Shown here piece after piece: positions 17,133 through 25,629 of a stretch of 43,650 bases of DNA (position 1 is the stretch's first letter; every line of letters starts with the position of its first letter). The translations under genes were made by a program, and so were the position numbers. The notes under the pieces are model-generated. The model saw only the letters and a program-made list of their open reading frames with translations. It did no database searches and had not been told where the DNA came from. This stretch comes from Bacillus solimangrovi (lineage in GTDB: Bacteria; Bacillota; Bacilli; Bacillales; Bacillaceae_N): NCBI RefSeq assembly GCF_001742425.1, contig NZ_MJEH01000024.1, forward strand, positions 1-43,650. Reading direction: 5' to 3'.

Positions 17133-19238
17133 CTACTCATTTTCGGATAGCTTGATTTGCTGTTCTTCTCCAAGCATAATCGTTAAGCTAATTAACGTGA
17201 CTAAGATTGTAGCACCCATATCTGATAATATCGCAATCCATAGTGTTAGCATTCCTGGTATTGTTAGTAATAGCGCAATTAGTTTTAGCCCTAGTGCTAG
17301 TGAGATATTTACCTTTATTATTTTATTTACCTTTTTAGCTATTCTTACTGCAGACGGTAATTTCCCAAGATGATCTTGCATTAGTACAATATCAGCTGTT
17401 TCAATTGCACTATCTGTTCCTTTACCCATTGCAATACCCAAATCTGCTGTTGCTAAAGCAGGTGCATCATTAATTCCATCTCCAACCATAGCTACTTTAC
17501 CTGTTTTAGTTAGTTGCTTTACTTTTGCTACCTTTTCATCTGGCAAAAGACTAGCATAATAATTCGTTAAACCTACTTGCTTTGCTACTTTTTCTGCTGT
17601 CTTATTATGATCACCCGTTAACATCACCGTATTTTCTACTCCAGCTAACTTAAGGTTTTCAATTATTACTTTACTTTCTTCTCTAATTTCATCAGTTATC
17701 CCAAATAACCCTAATACCTTTTCTTCATCTGAGACAATGACAAGTGTGTACCCTTCATTTTTTAATCGATTTATTTTTTCGGAAACATCAACAGGTAACG
17801 TAAAACTAATACTTTTCTCGTTTCCTACTTTATATTGTTTACCGTTAATAATAGCTGTTACGCCTTGACCTGAAATCGTATTTAATTCGTCAGGTTCTGT
17901 ATAAGCAATCTGTTGTTCATCTACTTTTTTTATAATAGCTTTTGCTATCGGATGAGATGATGCTCTTTCAATTGAACCAGCAATATGAAGAAAACGATCT
18001 TCATCATTAACAACCATTTTTTCTACATATGGATGGCCTTTCGTAAGTGTACCTGTTTTATCAAACGCAATCGTGTCAATCTTCCCTAATTGCTCGAGGA
18101 ATACGCCACCCTTTACTAGAATTCCGTTTCGAGCATTTCGAGCAATACCTGAGACAATTGCAATTGGTGATGACAAGATCAATGCACATGGACAGCCTAC
18201 AATCAATACAGCCAAACCTTGATAAAACCAAGCACCCCAGTCCCCGTTAAATAATAACGGTGGCACGATCATCACAAGTACTGAAATCACCATAATCATT
18301 GGTGTATAATATTTTGCAAATCGATTTATGAATTGCTCTGTAGGTGTTTTCGTTTCTTGCGCCTCTTCTACTAAGTGGAGAATCTTTGCAAGCGAAGAAT
18401 CTTTGTATTGTTTCGTGATTTTCACTTTTAAAATGCCTTCATTATTAATACTGCCACCGAAGACCTTTTCATCCGGTTCTTTTTCAACAGGCATTGCTTC
18501 TCCTGTTATGGCAGCTTCATTTACCGAACTTTTCCCAGAAGTGACAATTCCATCGGACGGAATTTTTTGTCCTGATTTAACGAGAACGATATCTCCTTCT
18601 TTCAAAATACCGATCGGAACAATTCGTTCTTGACCATTTTCAATCAATATGGCTTCTTTAGGAGCTACTTTTAATAACTCTTCCATAGATTTTCTTGCCT
18701 TCTCCATCCCTAGTCCTTCTAACAACTCATTTACTCCAAATAGAATTGCTACTAAGGTTCCTTCTTTCCATTCACCGATAGAGAATGCTCCGATTAACGC
18801 AATTGTCATGAGTGTATCAATATTGAACTTAAACTTAACGAGGTTTTTTGCCCCTTTAATAAACGTATTGTAACCACTAGCCGCTGCTGCAACTAAATAC
18901 ATTATGATTGGAATGATGTTATCTACTTGTGTATCAACATATATACCTGCTATGAAAATTAAGGCTGACATGGAGAGCAACATTTTCATACGATTATTAT
19001 TAAAATGTGAATGATTATGGTCATGTTCATTGTTTTCTTTCGTAATTGTTGCACCATCTGAAGATAAGATCTTCTCAACCTTTTGCATATCAACGCCATC
19101 ATTCAATACGAGCTTACTACTATTGTAGAGGATTCTCGAACCTTCACCATTTTCTAACTTATTAATTTCTTCTTCCATCTCTCTAGCACAGTTACCGCAA
19201 GAGAGACCTTGAAGTTTATACTCGTTCATTTGCTTCAT
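17133..19238 (-). CDS. cadA: Cadmium/zinc-exporting P1B-type ATPase
   Basis: 701 residues. A heavy-metal-binding domain at the N terminus has C14-x-x-C17, followed by a His-rich linker (NEHDHNHSHFNNN). The membrane metal site C349-P350-C351 (GCPCALILS) and the phosphorylated D393 in DKTGTLT identify a P1B ATPase. Two helices precede the first large pair, and the HP motif (SSHPIAKAI) and GDGINDAPAL are intact. The CPC motif with this layout suits Zn2+/Cd2+/Pb2+ export (CadA/ZntA) rather than copper. It lies 12 nt downstream of a CzrA-type regulator gene in the same operon, which senses zinc-like metals. I use the family name; the actual metal range is inferred. Confidence 0.93.
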   Translation of the reverse strand: MKQMNEYKLQGLSCGNCAREMEEEINKLENGEGSRILYNSSKLVLNDGVDMQKVEKILSSDGATITKENNEHDHNHSHFNNNRMKMLLSMSALIFIAGIYVDTQVDNIIPIIMYLVAAAASGYNTFIKGAKNLVKFKFNIDTLMTIALIGAFSIGEWKEGTLVAILFGVNELLEGLGMEKARKSMEELLKVAPKEAILIENGQERIVPIGILKEGDIVLVKSGQKIPSDGIVTSGKSSVNEAAITGEAMPVEKEPDEKVFGGSINNEGILKVKITKQYKDSSLAKILHLVEEAQETKTPTEQFINRFAKYYTPMIMVISVLVMIVPPLLFNGDWGAWFYQGLAVLIVGCPCALILSSPIAIVSGIARNARNGILVKGGVFLEQLGKIDTIAFDKTGTLTKGHPYVEKMVVNDEDRFLHIAGSIERASSHPIAKAIIKKVDEQQIAYTEPDELNTISGQGVTAIINGKQYKVGNEKSISFTLPVDVSEKINRLKNEGYTLVIVSDEEKVLGLFGITDEIREESKVIIENLKLAGVENTVMLTGDHNKTAEKVAKQVGLTNYYASLLPDEKVAKVKQLTKTGKVAMVGDGINDAPALATADLGIAMGKGTDSAIETADIVLMQDHLGKLPSAVRIAKKVNKIIKVNISLALGLKLIALLLTIPGMLTLWIAILSDMGATILVTLISLTIMLGEEQQIKLSENE

Positions 19239-19250
19239 CCCCCATACATA

Positions 19251-19616
19251 TTAATGGTGTCTGGCATGGTGAATAGTCTGCTGTAACATGTTCATTACAT
19301 GATCATCATCAGCCGAATAATAAAGATTTTTACCATCACGTCTATATTTGACTAACCTTAAGTTCTTCAAAAAACGTAGTTGATGTGAAACAGTCGTTTG
19401 AAGAAGGCATAATTTTTCAGCTATTTCATTTACAGAATGTTCTTTCTGTGCGATTAAGTGTAAGATTCTAACTCGGGTCGGTTCTGATAAAGCTTTAAAT
19501 GTTTGAGTTACAATAAAAAGTGTTTCTTCATCTATTTCCACGCATTGTTCTTTTTCTAAATCATAATTTTCGTTATTAAGTTGTACTAACTTATTGTCTT
19601 TATTATTTTTCACCAT
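19251..19616 (-). CDS. czrA: ArsR/SmtB-family metal sensor, CzrA type
   Basis: 121 residues with a winged helix ([30 protein letters not shown]). The C-terminal helix has D104, H106, H117 and H120 in the DxH...HxxH spacing of the alpha5 zinc/cobalt site of CzrA/SmtB. The CadC-type alpha3N cysteine pair is absent, although C25 and C70 are present. In the family, metal binding releases the repressor from DNA. An operator-like palindrome lies just upstream, and the cadA ATPase gene follows after 12 nt, so it should derepress cadA in excess Zn or Co and perhaps Cd. ATG 19616 is preceded by AGGAGTGA. Confidence 0.9.
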   Translation of the reverse strand: MVKNNKDNKLVQLNNENYDLEKEQCVEIDEETLFIVTQTFKALSEPTRVRILHLIAQKEHSVNEIAEKLCLLQTTVSHQLRFLKNLRLVKYRRDGKNLYYSADDDHVMNMLQQTIHHARHH

Positions 19617-19640
19617 AGGTTCACTCCTATTCTATTGCAA

Positions 19641-19664
19641 CACATGAAGATATGTTCATATATT
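19641..19664. promoter_or_regulatory. CzrA operator-like site
   Basis: ATGAA (19644-19648) and TTCAT (19655-19659) form an inverted repeat with a 6-nt centre, embedded in ATATGAACATATCTTCATGT on the minus strand. This resembles the ATATGAACA-type operators of the ArsR/CzrA family. It lies 25-48 nt upstream of czrA. Confidence 0.65.
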
Positions 19665-19674
19665 ATGATTAAAT

Positions 19675-19708
19675 CATAAAAAAATATTCTGTTTATGTCA
19701 AACAGAAT
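19675..19708 (-). terminator. Terminator after the ZIP-like gene
   Basis: Arms ATTCTGTTT (19686-19694) and AAACAGAAT (19700-19708) around a 5-nt loop, followed on the minus strand by ATTTTTTT. It abuts the stop codon at 19708. Confidence 0.8.
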
Positions 19709-20340
19709 TAGTTATTTTTTTCTAATAAGTGATGGACAGCATACAATAATGAACCTAAAGATATGCCTACCACCCAATTTTCTGTATGTACATTTACTTC
19801 ATAAACCATCCCAATCAAAATCGATAAATAGAAAAATAGTGAAATCGCAATAACACAAGCAAATAACTTTCCCCATGTTGCACGCTGTTCATTCATTAAT
19901 ATTCCAATGATCGCAATTCCTTCAGCTAAATGATGAAAGAGCATACCTCTAAATTGACTTATCGCAAGTTCCATATCATTCATTGATATCATGCCTAATG
20001 AAACACCCATCGGTATACTATGTGCAATGAAACTAACAATAATCGCCAAAGTCGAAAAACGATAGTGATTCCCCTTATCTGTACTTGTAAAATACCGCTC
20101 AATTACTATAAAAACTGTTATTGCGGTAACTGAACCTATCACAATTCCACTGATATCATATTCACCGAGAATGTGAGGAATATACTCAATGACAATGACT
20201 AATAACATCCCAATGCCCAAGATTCGATTAAGCACATTCTGTTTATGACCGAATAAAGATAATGTCCAAGACCCAATTAAACTTCCAATTAACAAAGGCA
20301 ACGTTATATAGATCCCCATATTCACAATCAATCCATTCAC
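19708..20340 (-). CDS. ZIP-like metal transporter
   Basis: 210 residues with about seven or eight hydrophobic segments. It has HSIPMGVSLG and FHHLAEGIAI, which correspond to the paired HxxP.G and HxxxEG metal-site motifs of ZIP permeases in adjacent helices. The family moves zinc, iron or manganese. The first motif lacks the usual Glu (HSIPMG rather than HxxPEG), and the protein is shorter than typical ZIPs, so transport is likely but unproven. The start is uncertain: GTG 20340 abuts AGAGG, while an in-frame TTG at 20331 has better spacing. It lies upstream of czrA-cadA but has its own terminator, so it is not in that operon. Confidence 0.72.
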   Translation of the reverse strand: MNGLIVNMGIYITLPLLIGSLIGSWTLSLFGHKQNVLNRILGIGMLLVIVIEYIPHILGEYDISGIVIGSVTAITVFIVIERYFTSTDKGNHYRFSTLAIIVSFIAHSIPMGVSLGMISMNDMELAISQFRGMLFHHLAEGIAIIGILMNEQRATWGKLFACVIAISLFFYLSILIGMVYEVNVHTENWVVGISLGSLLYAVHHLLEKNN

Positions 20341-20470
20341 CCTCTTTCTAACTTACAGCAGAAAAGTTTATAACAGTCATTTTCTCTCTAATTTTATTCA
20401 AAAAAAAAGACAATCATTCTCTTTTATACAAGTTGGCATATGAAAAACGATTAAGCATTTCAATAAAAGA

Positions 20471-21235
20471 CTATCTTCTATCTCTATTTTTAACCGTAAT
20501 CGCGATTGCTAATTTATGAATCCCCATCATAACGATTCCTGCTACAACTTGGTCGAATCGGAAATTGTACCAGGTAGGCAATAATATCGACAAATCAGAC
20601 TGATCAGGTACACATAACTCAGCAAATTGAGAAAGAAATGGAATACTCATTCCTCCAAGCAATCCTGTAGCTACATAGATCAGACAGGCTGGCATCAATA
20701 CTATGTTATTAAGTGCTGCATACCTGCTTCTTTCATTCTCATTATTTAATGTAATCAAAGGGCTCCAAACATGAAGTGATAATACAAACAAAATGAGCAT
20801 GTATCCTGTTTGTAGAGTGGGATATTGCAAGAAGAGATTGAACATAAATGACATATGATATAACAGAAACAGACAGGCAAAAATGAGAAGAGTTATTGTG
20901 TGTGATATAACGAATTTCTTTAATATTAATTGCTTTACCCGTTCTATAAAGGTGAGTGGTATCCCCATTAATAGAAGAGGAGGAACTATAAAAAAGAGAA
21001 GACTCATATAAGTCATATGAACCGTAAAAGAAGAATGTTTCAATATAGACAAAGGACTACCAATGATAATGTATATTAACAATAATCCGCTATAAAAGAG
21101 AACCATTTTCAAATGAGATCGTTCTGCTTCATGCAAATACCTCAATACAATTGTGTAAACAAGACCAACAATAATAAGGCCTATGAATAGAGGAACATTC
21201 CACACCATACCACCGCTCCAAAGAAAAGAAAACAT
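20471..21235 (-). CDS. CtaG/caa3-type cytochrome c oxidase assembly factor
   Basis: 254 residues from ATG 21235. I chose this start because GGAGGGTG lies 6 nt upstream; longer TTG or ATG starts up to 21283 have none. About seven membrane helices are present, with the CtaG family pattern: FLWSGGMVWNVPLFIG at the start, GSPLSILKHSSFTVHMTYM in the middle (conserved His residues), then a GGMSIPFLSQFAEL loop and DQVVAGIVMMGIHK at the end. CtaG proteins help build the CuA/caa3-type terminal oxidase in bacilli. Oxidase structural genes are not nearby. The family assignment is good; the assembly role is family knowledge. Confidence 0.85.
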   Translation of the reverse strand: MFSFLWSGGMVWNVPLFIGLIIVGLVYTIVLRYLHEAERSHLKMVLFYSGLLLIYIIIGSPLSILKHSSFTVHMTYMSLLFFIVPPLLLMGIPLTFIERVKQLILKKFVISHTITLLIFACLFLLYHMSFMFNLFLQYPTLQTGYMLILFVLSLHVWSPLITLNNENERSRYAALNNIVLMPACLIYVATGLLGGMSIPFLSQFAELCVPDQSDLSILLPTWYNFRFDQVVAGIVMMGIHKLAIAITVKNRDRR

Positions 21236-21448
21236 GAACACCCTCCAATCTTCGCTCATACAACTATGAATCCATTGATACAAAAGAGATAGTCGAAACT
21301 AAAGAATGACTAATAACTTTTATTGAAGTTGAAAGCATACGCTACTTGATCAGAGTTCTACATTCTGTTCATGTTTATGATCATCTTTTAAGATTATTCT
21401 TGGTAAAACGACATATCAGAAGGAATCCAGTGATGAAGATCTGTTGAA

Positions 21449-21494
21449 CAAAAAAATTAACTTGATACATTATATTTCAATGTAACAAGTTAAT
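21449..21494 (-). terminator. Terminator after ppaC
   Basis: Minus-strand stem with arms about 21479-21494 and 21456-21471 (AACTTG with CAAGTT, ACATT with AATGT), followed by seven T. It lies 30 nt past the ppaC stop. Confidence 0.8.
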
Positions 21495-21522
21495 CTTAAT
21501 AAGCTCATATGTGTTTTTTCAC

Positions 21523-22458
21523 TTATCCAAGTTCACTAATCGCATTTGTCAATTGTGGCACTATTTGCTTTTTACGTGAAACAACGCCTTCAAGAACAGC
21601 TGAGTTGTTGTTTAATGTAACGTTGAACGCTTTTTCTACCGCTTGAGCTTTGTTACCAAGTGCGATTGCAACTGAGTTCTTATTAATGATATCAGTTAGA
21701 ACAAATAAAAATAAGTCTAGTCCCTTTTCATCAATCACTTCTGAAACTGCTTTTTCTAATTCTTGTTGACGTGATAACACTTGATCTAAGTCAATTGCAT
21801 TTACTTGTGCTACTTCAACTTTACTTGCGCCCATTTGAAATTCTTTCGCATCTAAAGAAATCAATGTTTCTACAGATTTATCACTTAAGTCTGCACCTGC
21901 TTTTAACATTTCTAAACCGTAAACCTCTGCATCTACACCAGCAATTTCTGCTAGTTCATACCCTGCATCAATATCTTGTTGTGTGCAAGTCGGTGATTTG
22001 AAAAGTAATGTATCAGAAATAATTGCAGATAACATTAATCCAGCAATTTCTTTTGAAATCGTAATACCATTCTCTTTATACATCTTATTTAAGATTGTAG
22101 CCGTACATCCAACTGGTTCTGCACGATAATAAAGTGGGTCACTCGTCTCGAAGTTTGCAATTCGATGATGATCAATTACTTCTGTAACTCTCACTTGATC
22201 AATATCCTCAACACTTTGTTGACGCTCATTATGATCGACTAAAATAACCTCATCCACTTCATTTGCAACAGTCGCTACTTTACGTGGCTGCTCTTGCTTA
22301 AAATAATTTAATGCAAATTGTGTTTCTTCATTGATATCACCTAGACGTACAGGTTCTACATCAGCACCTAATTGTTTCTTTAGATCTGCATAAGCAATCG
22401 CAGAACAAATCGTATCTGTATCAGGGTTTTTGTGCCCAAAAATAAGAATGTTTCCCAT
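21523..22458 (-). CDS. ppaC: Manganese-dependent (class II) inorganic pyrophosphatase
   Basis: 311 residues from ATG 22458, which has GAAGGAG 7 nt upstream; the earlier in-frame ATG overlaps that site. It is a DHH-family protein: GHKNPDTDT at 8-16 gives H9, D13 and D15 for the Mn site, followed by VDHNE, then the signature DHH in [12 protein letters not shown]. The C-terminal DHHA2 domain ends in [10 protein letters not shown], which holds the phosphate-binding Arg and Lys. The enzyme hydrolyses pyrophosphate released by biosynthesis, pulling those reactions forward. Length and motifs match B. subtilis PpaC. It is a single-gene unit. Confidence 0.96.
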   Translation of the reverse strand: MGNILIFGHKNPDTDTICSAIAYADLKKQLGADVEPVRLGDINEETQFALNYFKQEQPRKVATVANEVDEVILVDHNERQQSVEDIDQVRVTEVIDHHRIANFETSDPLYYRAEPVGCTATILNKMYKENGITISKEIAGLMLSAIISDTLLFKSPTCTQQDIDAGYELAEIAGVDAEVYGLEMLKAGADLSDKSVETLISLDAKEFQMGASKVEVAQVNAIDLDQVLSRQQELEKAVSEVIDEKGLDLFLFVLTDIINKNSVAIALGNKAQAVEKAFNVTLNNNSAVLEGVVSRKKQIVPQLTNAISELG

Positions 22459-22583
22459 TGTATAACTCCTTCTCATGTTTTAATCAATTCTAAAGTAATT
22501 TTAACATTATTTATACTGCTTTTTAAATTAGAAAGGATAAAAATCCTACCATAAAAATATGATTTTTCTATTACGATAATAAT

Positions 22584-23102
22584 TCACATCATTCTCTCAA
22601 AATCTTTGTTTAAACAAGCTTGTTTTAGCTTTCTTGTCTTTAAAAGGTGTTTGATATCAGACAGATTATCGTATGAAAGCTGAATGTAGAAATAGTTTAT
22701 GTATTCAAGTATTGCAAAGATATAAATAAAAGTTACGATTAATACACTATTAAGAGAGAGTAGCGGATACCACACATAAATATCAATGATGATTACGAAT
22801 GGTGACAAGATGATCAAACCTACATTATACTTTTTAAATCTCTTTAATAACCTTACGATTGAGCTCGGTGTTACAGATGTACCTTCTCTTTTTAGTCTTT
22901 TCCATTTTGAATACCAGTACACACTACCTTGTGCTAAAAGAAATTCTAAGAAAAAGAATGAACACCAAAAAGAATATAGAGAATACAATCGTATTTGAGG
23001 ATAAAACTTATTCAACATAAAGCTTACAATAATAAACAAAAATATTGATATTGTTTCCCCACCATATAATAATACTAACCTTCTCTCTAATTTAGCTTTC
23101 AA
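22584..23102 (-). CDS. Predicted four-helix membrane protein, unknown function
   Basis: 172 residues if it starts at TTG 23102, which has GAGGG 8 nt upstream; ATG 23132 lies upstream of that site and has none. Two hydrophobic pairs (about residues 15-35, 45-60, then 95-115 and 120-140) flank a basic cytoplasmic-looking loop (WYSKWKRLKREGTSVTPSS). The N terminus KAKLERRLVLLYGGETISIF is amphipathic and then hydrophobic. I do not recognise a characterised family. It is divergent from another unknown membrane protein gene at 23299. Confidence 0.7.
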   Translation of the reverse strand: MKAKLERRLVLLYGGETISIFLFIIVSFMLNKFYPQIRLYSLYSFWCSFFFLEFLLAQGSVYWYSKWKRLKREGTSVTPSSIVRLLKRFKKYNVGLIILSPFVIIIDIYVWYPLLSLNSVLIVTFIYIFAILEYINYFYIQLSYDNLSDIKHLLKTRKLKQACLNKDFERMM

Positions 23103-23298
23103 ATTAATTCCCTCACTTTTTCTATTTAGCATATAGTATTTTTATAAAGTATCAATTGAATAATGAAATCTCTCATTCATTAACAGTGGAGAATTTAGCT
23201 GATGTCAATCTACGGGAGATATTTTTCTAATGTTCAAAAAATACAAGAAAATACCACCCACCAATAAGTTACAATAATAACATAAGGAAGGTGATAAT

Positions 23299-24360
23299 GT
23301 GATAGTTTTGCAACGAGAAAAGAAGAACTACATATGGATATCATTATTAATATTAGTGCTTCTTTGTAATTTTTTATTATATCGATCTTCTCTCCCCTCT
23401 CTCATAGTACCTGAGAAAGCGAAGTGGATCATATTTGGTTCTTTATTTGATTTAGCAGTCGTTTTGCCACTGCTCGTGTTAGCGATAAATAGAAAGAAAA
23501 ATTTCCTAATCAGACGTTTTATCATTTTAATGGCTGGAGGAATTATCTTAACTAGATTTATAATTCCAACAGAATTCTTTAAACCGTATGTAGAAATATC
23601 CTATATAGGCTTTGCCATTGAAGGAGTAGTACTATTATTAGAATTATCTTTGATAGTTACAATGATTCGTTATATGCCAGCAGTTATTCAGCAAATACGT
23701 TTAAGTAATGAGAGCTTGTTGTTTTCTTTTGCTACAGCAATTGAAGAAAAAGTAAACACACGACCTATCATACAAGTTGTTACATCAGAGTTACTCTTAT
23801 TTTATTATGCTTTTGCGTCATGGAGAAAGAGCTTACCAACTGGTCCAAATTACTTCACTTTATATAAAAATTCGAGCCTCATTCCATTACAAATCATGCT
23901 GATACACGCAATTATTCTCGAAACAATTGGAATCCATTGGTGGCTTCACAATCAGTCTATATTACTTTCAATCATATTGCTTATTTTAAATGTGTACTCA
24001 ATTGTATTTTTTATTGGTGATATACAGGCTCTGCGCTTGAACCCTTTGAAAATAACCAATGATGATTTATACATTTCGCTTGGATTAACGAAAAGAATGG
24101 TATTACCGCTTAATAATATTGCGTTAGTAACTACGGACAAACAATCGTTAGAGAAGAAATTAGAGAAAGAGACAACGATAGAATTTATTGCTAGAGACCT
24201 AGAAGCTGTACATCCACATGTCATTCTAGAATTAAAGAACCCATGCAATGCGACACTTATGATGGGAATGAAAAAAACATACACAAAAGTTGCTTTACGC
24301 TTGGATGATCCTGCTAAATTTATAGAAACGCTAAAAGCTCGCATGTCAGAAAAATGTTGA
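23299..24360 (+). CDS. Polytopic membrane protein, unknown function
   Basis: 353 residues. About seven hydrophobic segments occupy residues 10-245, and a soluble C-terminal domain of about 110 residues follows (KITNDDLYISLGLTKRMVLP; then a mixed beta pattern). The C-terminal part resembles a PH-like bacterial membrane-associated domain by pattern only. Similar bacillar proteins have been labelled beta-carotene monooxygenase, but no iron-binding His cluster is visible, so I would not use that name. The start is GTG 23299, with near-consensus AAGGAAGGTGAT upstream. Confidence 0.75.
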   Translation: MIVLQREKKNYIWISLLILVLLCNFLLYRSSLPSLIVPEKAKWIIFGSLFDLAVVLPLLVLAINRKKNFLIRRFIILMAGGIILTRFIIPTEFFKPYVEISYIGFAIEGVVLLLELSLIVTMIRYMPAVIQQIRLSNESLLFSFATAIEEKVNTRPIIQVVTSELLLFYYAFASWRKSLPTGPNYFTLYKNSSLIPLQIMLIHAIILETIGIHWWLHNQSILLSIILLILNVYSIVFFIGDIQALRLNPLKITNDDLYISLGLTKRMVLPLNNIALVTTDKQSLEKKLEKETTIEFIARDLEAVHPHVILELKNPCNATLMMGMKKTYTKVALRLDDPAKFIETLKARMSEKC

Positions 24361-24424
24361 ATCAATTCGTTTAATAGTTTTCTCCAATGCCCTTTCGATA
24401 AAACGTTCTTATAACCTTATTAGT

Positions 24425-25336
24425 TTAACTATTAGCACTTTGTTGAAAGACTTTAAGGTATTCATGATAATCTTCTTCACCGAAAACATTAAATATGATT
24501 TTTTTAAAATGATTTGGTTGAGTTGCTAACCAGTCGTTGACCGTATCAATAGCAATGTTCGCCGCTTCTCGTTTTGGAAATCCAAATACACCTGTTGAGA
24601 TCGCACAAAAAGCAATCGTTTCAATATTCTTAATTTCACGCGCCAATTCAAGACAAGAAATATAACAAGCTGCTAATTCTTCTTTTTGTTGTTTTGTCAA
24701 TGTCGTTCCATTCGGTACAATCGGCCCAACTGTATGTAACACATATTGTGATGGTAGGTTATACGCTCTTGTAATCTTTGCACCACCTGTATGCTCTAAT
24801 TCTCCTTGTTGAGACATAATGATTTCACAATCATTCCTTAATTGAGGTCCTGCTGCTGAATGGATTGCGTTATCAATACATGCATGTGATGGCTGGAAAC
24901 AGCCTAACATGTACTTATTTGCCGCATTAACAATTGCACCAGCATCTAACTGTGTTATATCTCCTTGCCATAAGACGAACTTATCCGATTGTGAGAAAGG
25001 GTTGTTAGGAACTAGGTGTGAAACTGTATTGAGTTCATCTACTTTGACAACGCCTTTTTCCTTTAACTCTGTTTGTAAAAGAGAGTCCAGCTTTCTTAGA
25101 AATTCTTCATCTAATAACTTCGGTTGCCTGATGTTCAAAAGACCTCTTAATAACTGACGTTTACTAAAATGATCGGCAGGAATCTGAACATCTTTTGGAG
25201 CTTCGGGTTCTTGTAACAGCTTCGTAATTAACTCATCAACAACTTGTTCACTATCAACCTTAGCGGACGGTGATGGAATAAATTCTTCATATAAGTGAAT
25301 TAAGTTAGCGTACGTCTGTAATGGTAATTGAGACAT
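24425..25336 (-). CDS. Zinc-containing macrodomain ADP-ribosyl hydrolase
   Basis: 303 residues. A helical N-terminal extension (about 1-115) is followed by a macrodomain: GDITQLDAGAIVNAAN at 125-140 forms the ADP-ribose pocket. The zinc site of the Zn-macro subclass is visible as C146, H151 and C153 in GCFQPSHACIDNAIH. TGGAKITRAY and CAISTGVFGFPK supply the other loops. In the literature this subclass removes mono-ADP-ribose that SirTM sirtuins attach to proteins. The partner sirtuin gene lies directly upstream, as expected for the pair. The ribosome binding site AAGGAGG (25346-25352) is intact but now lies next to an inserted element (25356-25624). Confidence 0.93.
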   Translation of the reverse strand: MSQLPLQTYANLIHLYEEFIPSPSAKVDSEQVVDELITKLLQEPEAPKDVQIPADHFSKRQLLRGLLNIRQPKLLDEEFLRKLDSLLQTELKEKGVVKVDELNTVSHLVPNNPFSQSDKFVLWQGDITQLDAGAIVNAANKYMLGCFQPSHACIDNAIHSAAGPQLRNDCEIIMSQQGELEHTGGAKITRAYNLPSQYVLHTVGPIVPNGTTLTKQQKEELAACYISCLELAREIKNIETIAFCAISTGVFGFPKREAANIAIDTVNDWLATQPNHFKKIIFNVFGEEDYHEYLKVFQQSANS

Positions 25337-25350
25337 TTATGAATTCCTCC

Positions 25351-25629
25351 TTATAGAGGATGTTCAAATAGTCCGGAAAAAAAGACTGTACTTGCATTGG
25401 ATGTGTTGATCCCACGTTCGCCACAGGACGTGGTTGGTTTTAGTGGGGCTTCCTTCATACCTTATTCGGCAAATACTAACTCGTATGTACCTGCGTCTGC
25501 AAGTGTTTTCGGAAAAATAAATTCCTCGGTACAAGGCTACAGAGATGCTTCTCAGTGCAGCTGCCTCACTCCGGCACCGCCTTGTTCTTCTCCGATCTTT
25601 TTGTCCTCCTTTTTGAACACGCTCTTATA
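25351..25629. mobile_element. MITE-like element with TIRs and TTATA target duplication
   Basis: TTATA at 25351-25355 and again at 25625-25629 flanks a 269-bp segment. That segment begins GAGGATGTTCAAA (25356-25368) and ends with the inverted copy TTTGAACACGCTC (25612-25624), which match at 11 of 13 positions. The similarity extends inward through an A-rich stretch. The inside is more GC-rich than the surroundings and has local stems (for example CCACGT with ACGTGG near 25412-25434, and ACTTGCA with TGCAAGT), but no transposase. A 77-codon plus-strand ORF crosses it and is probably not a gene. It resembles non-autonomous repeats such as bcr1 of the B. cereus group in general form; I do not claim homology. 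Confidence 0.8.

Noticed and set aside
23299-24360. Annotation as beta-carotene 15,15'-monooxygenase
   Set aside because: The protein is a multi-helix membrane protein without the iron-binding histidines of that enzyme family.
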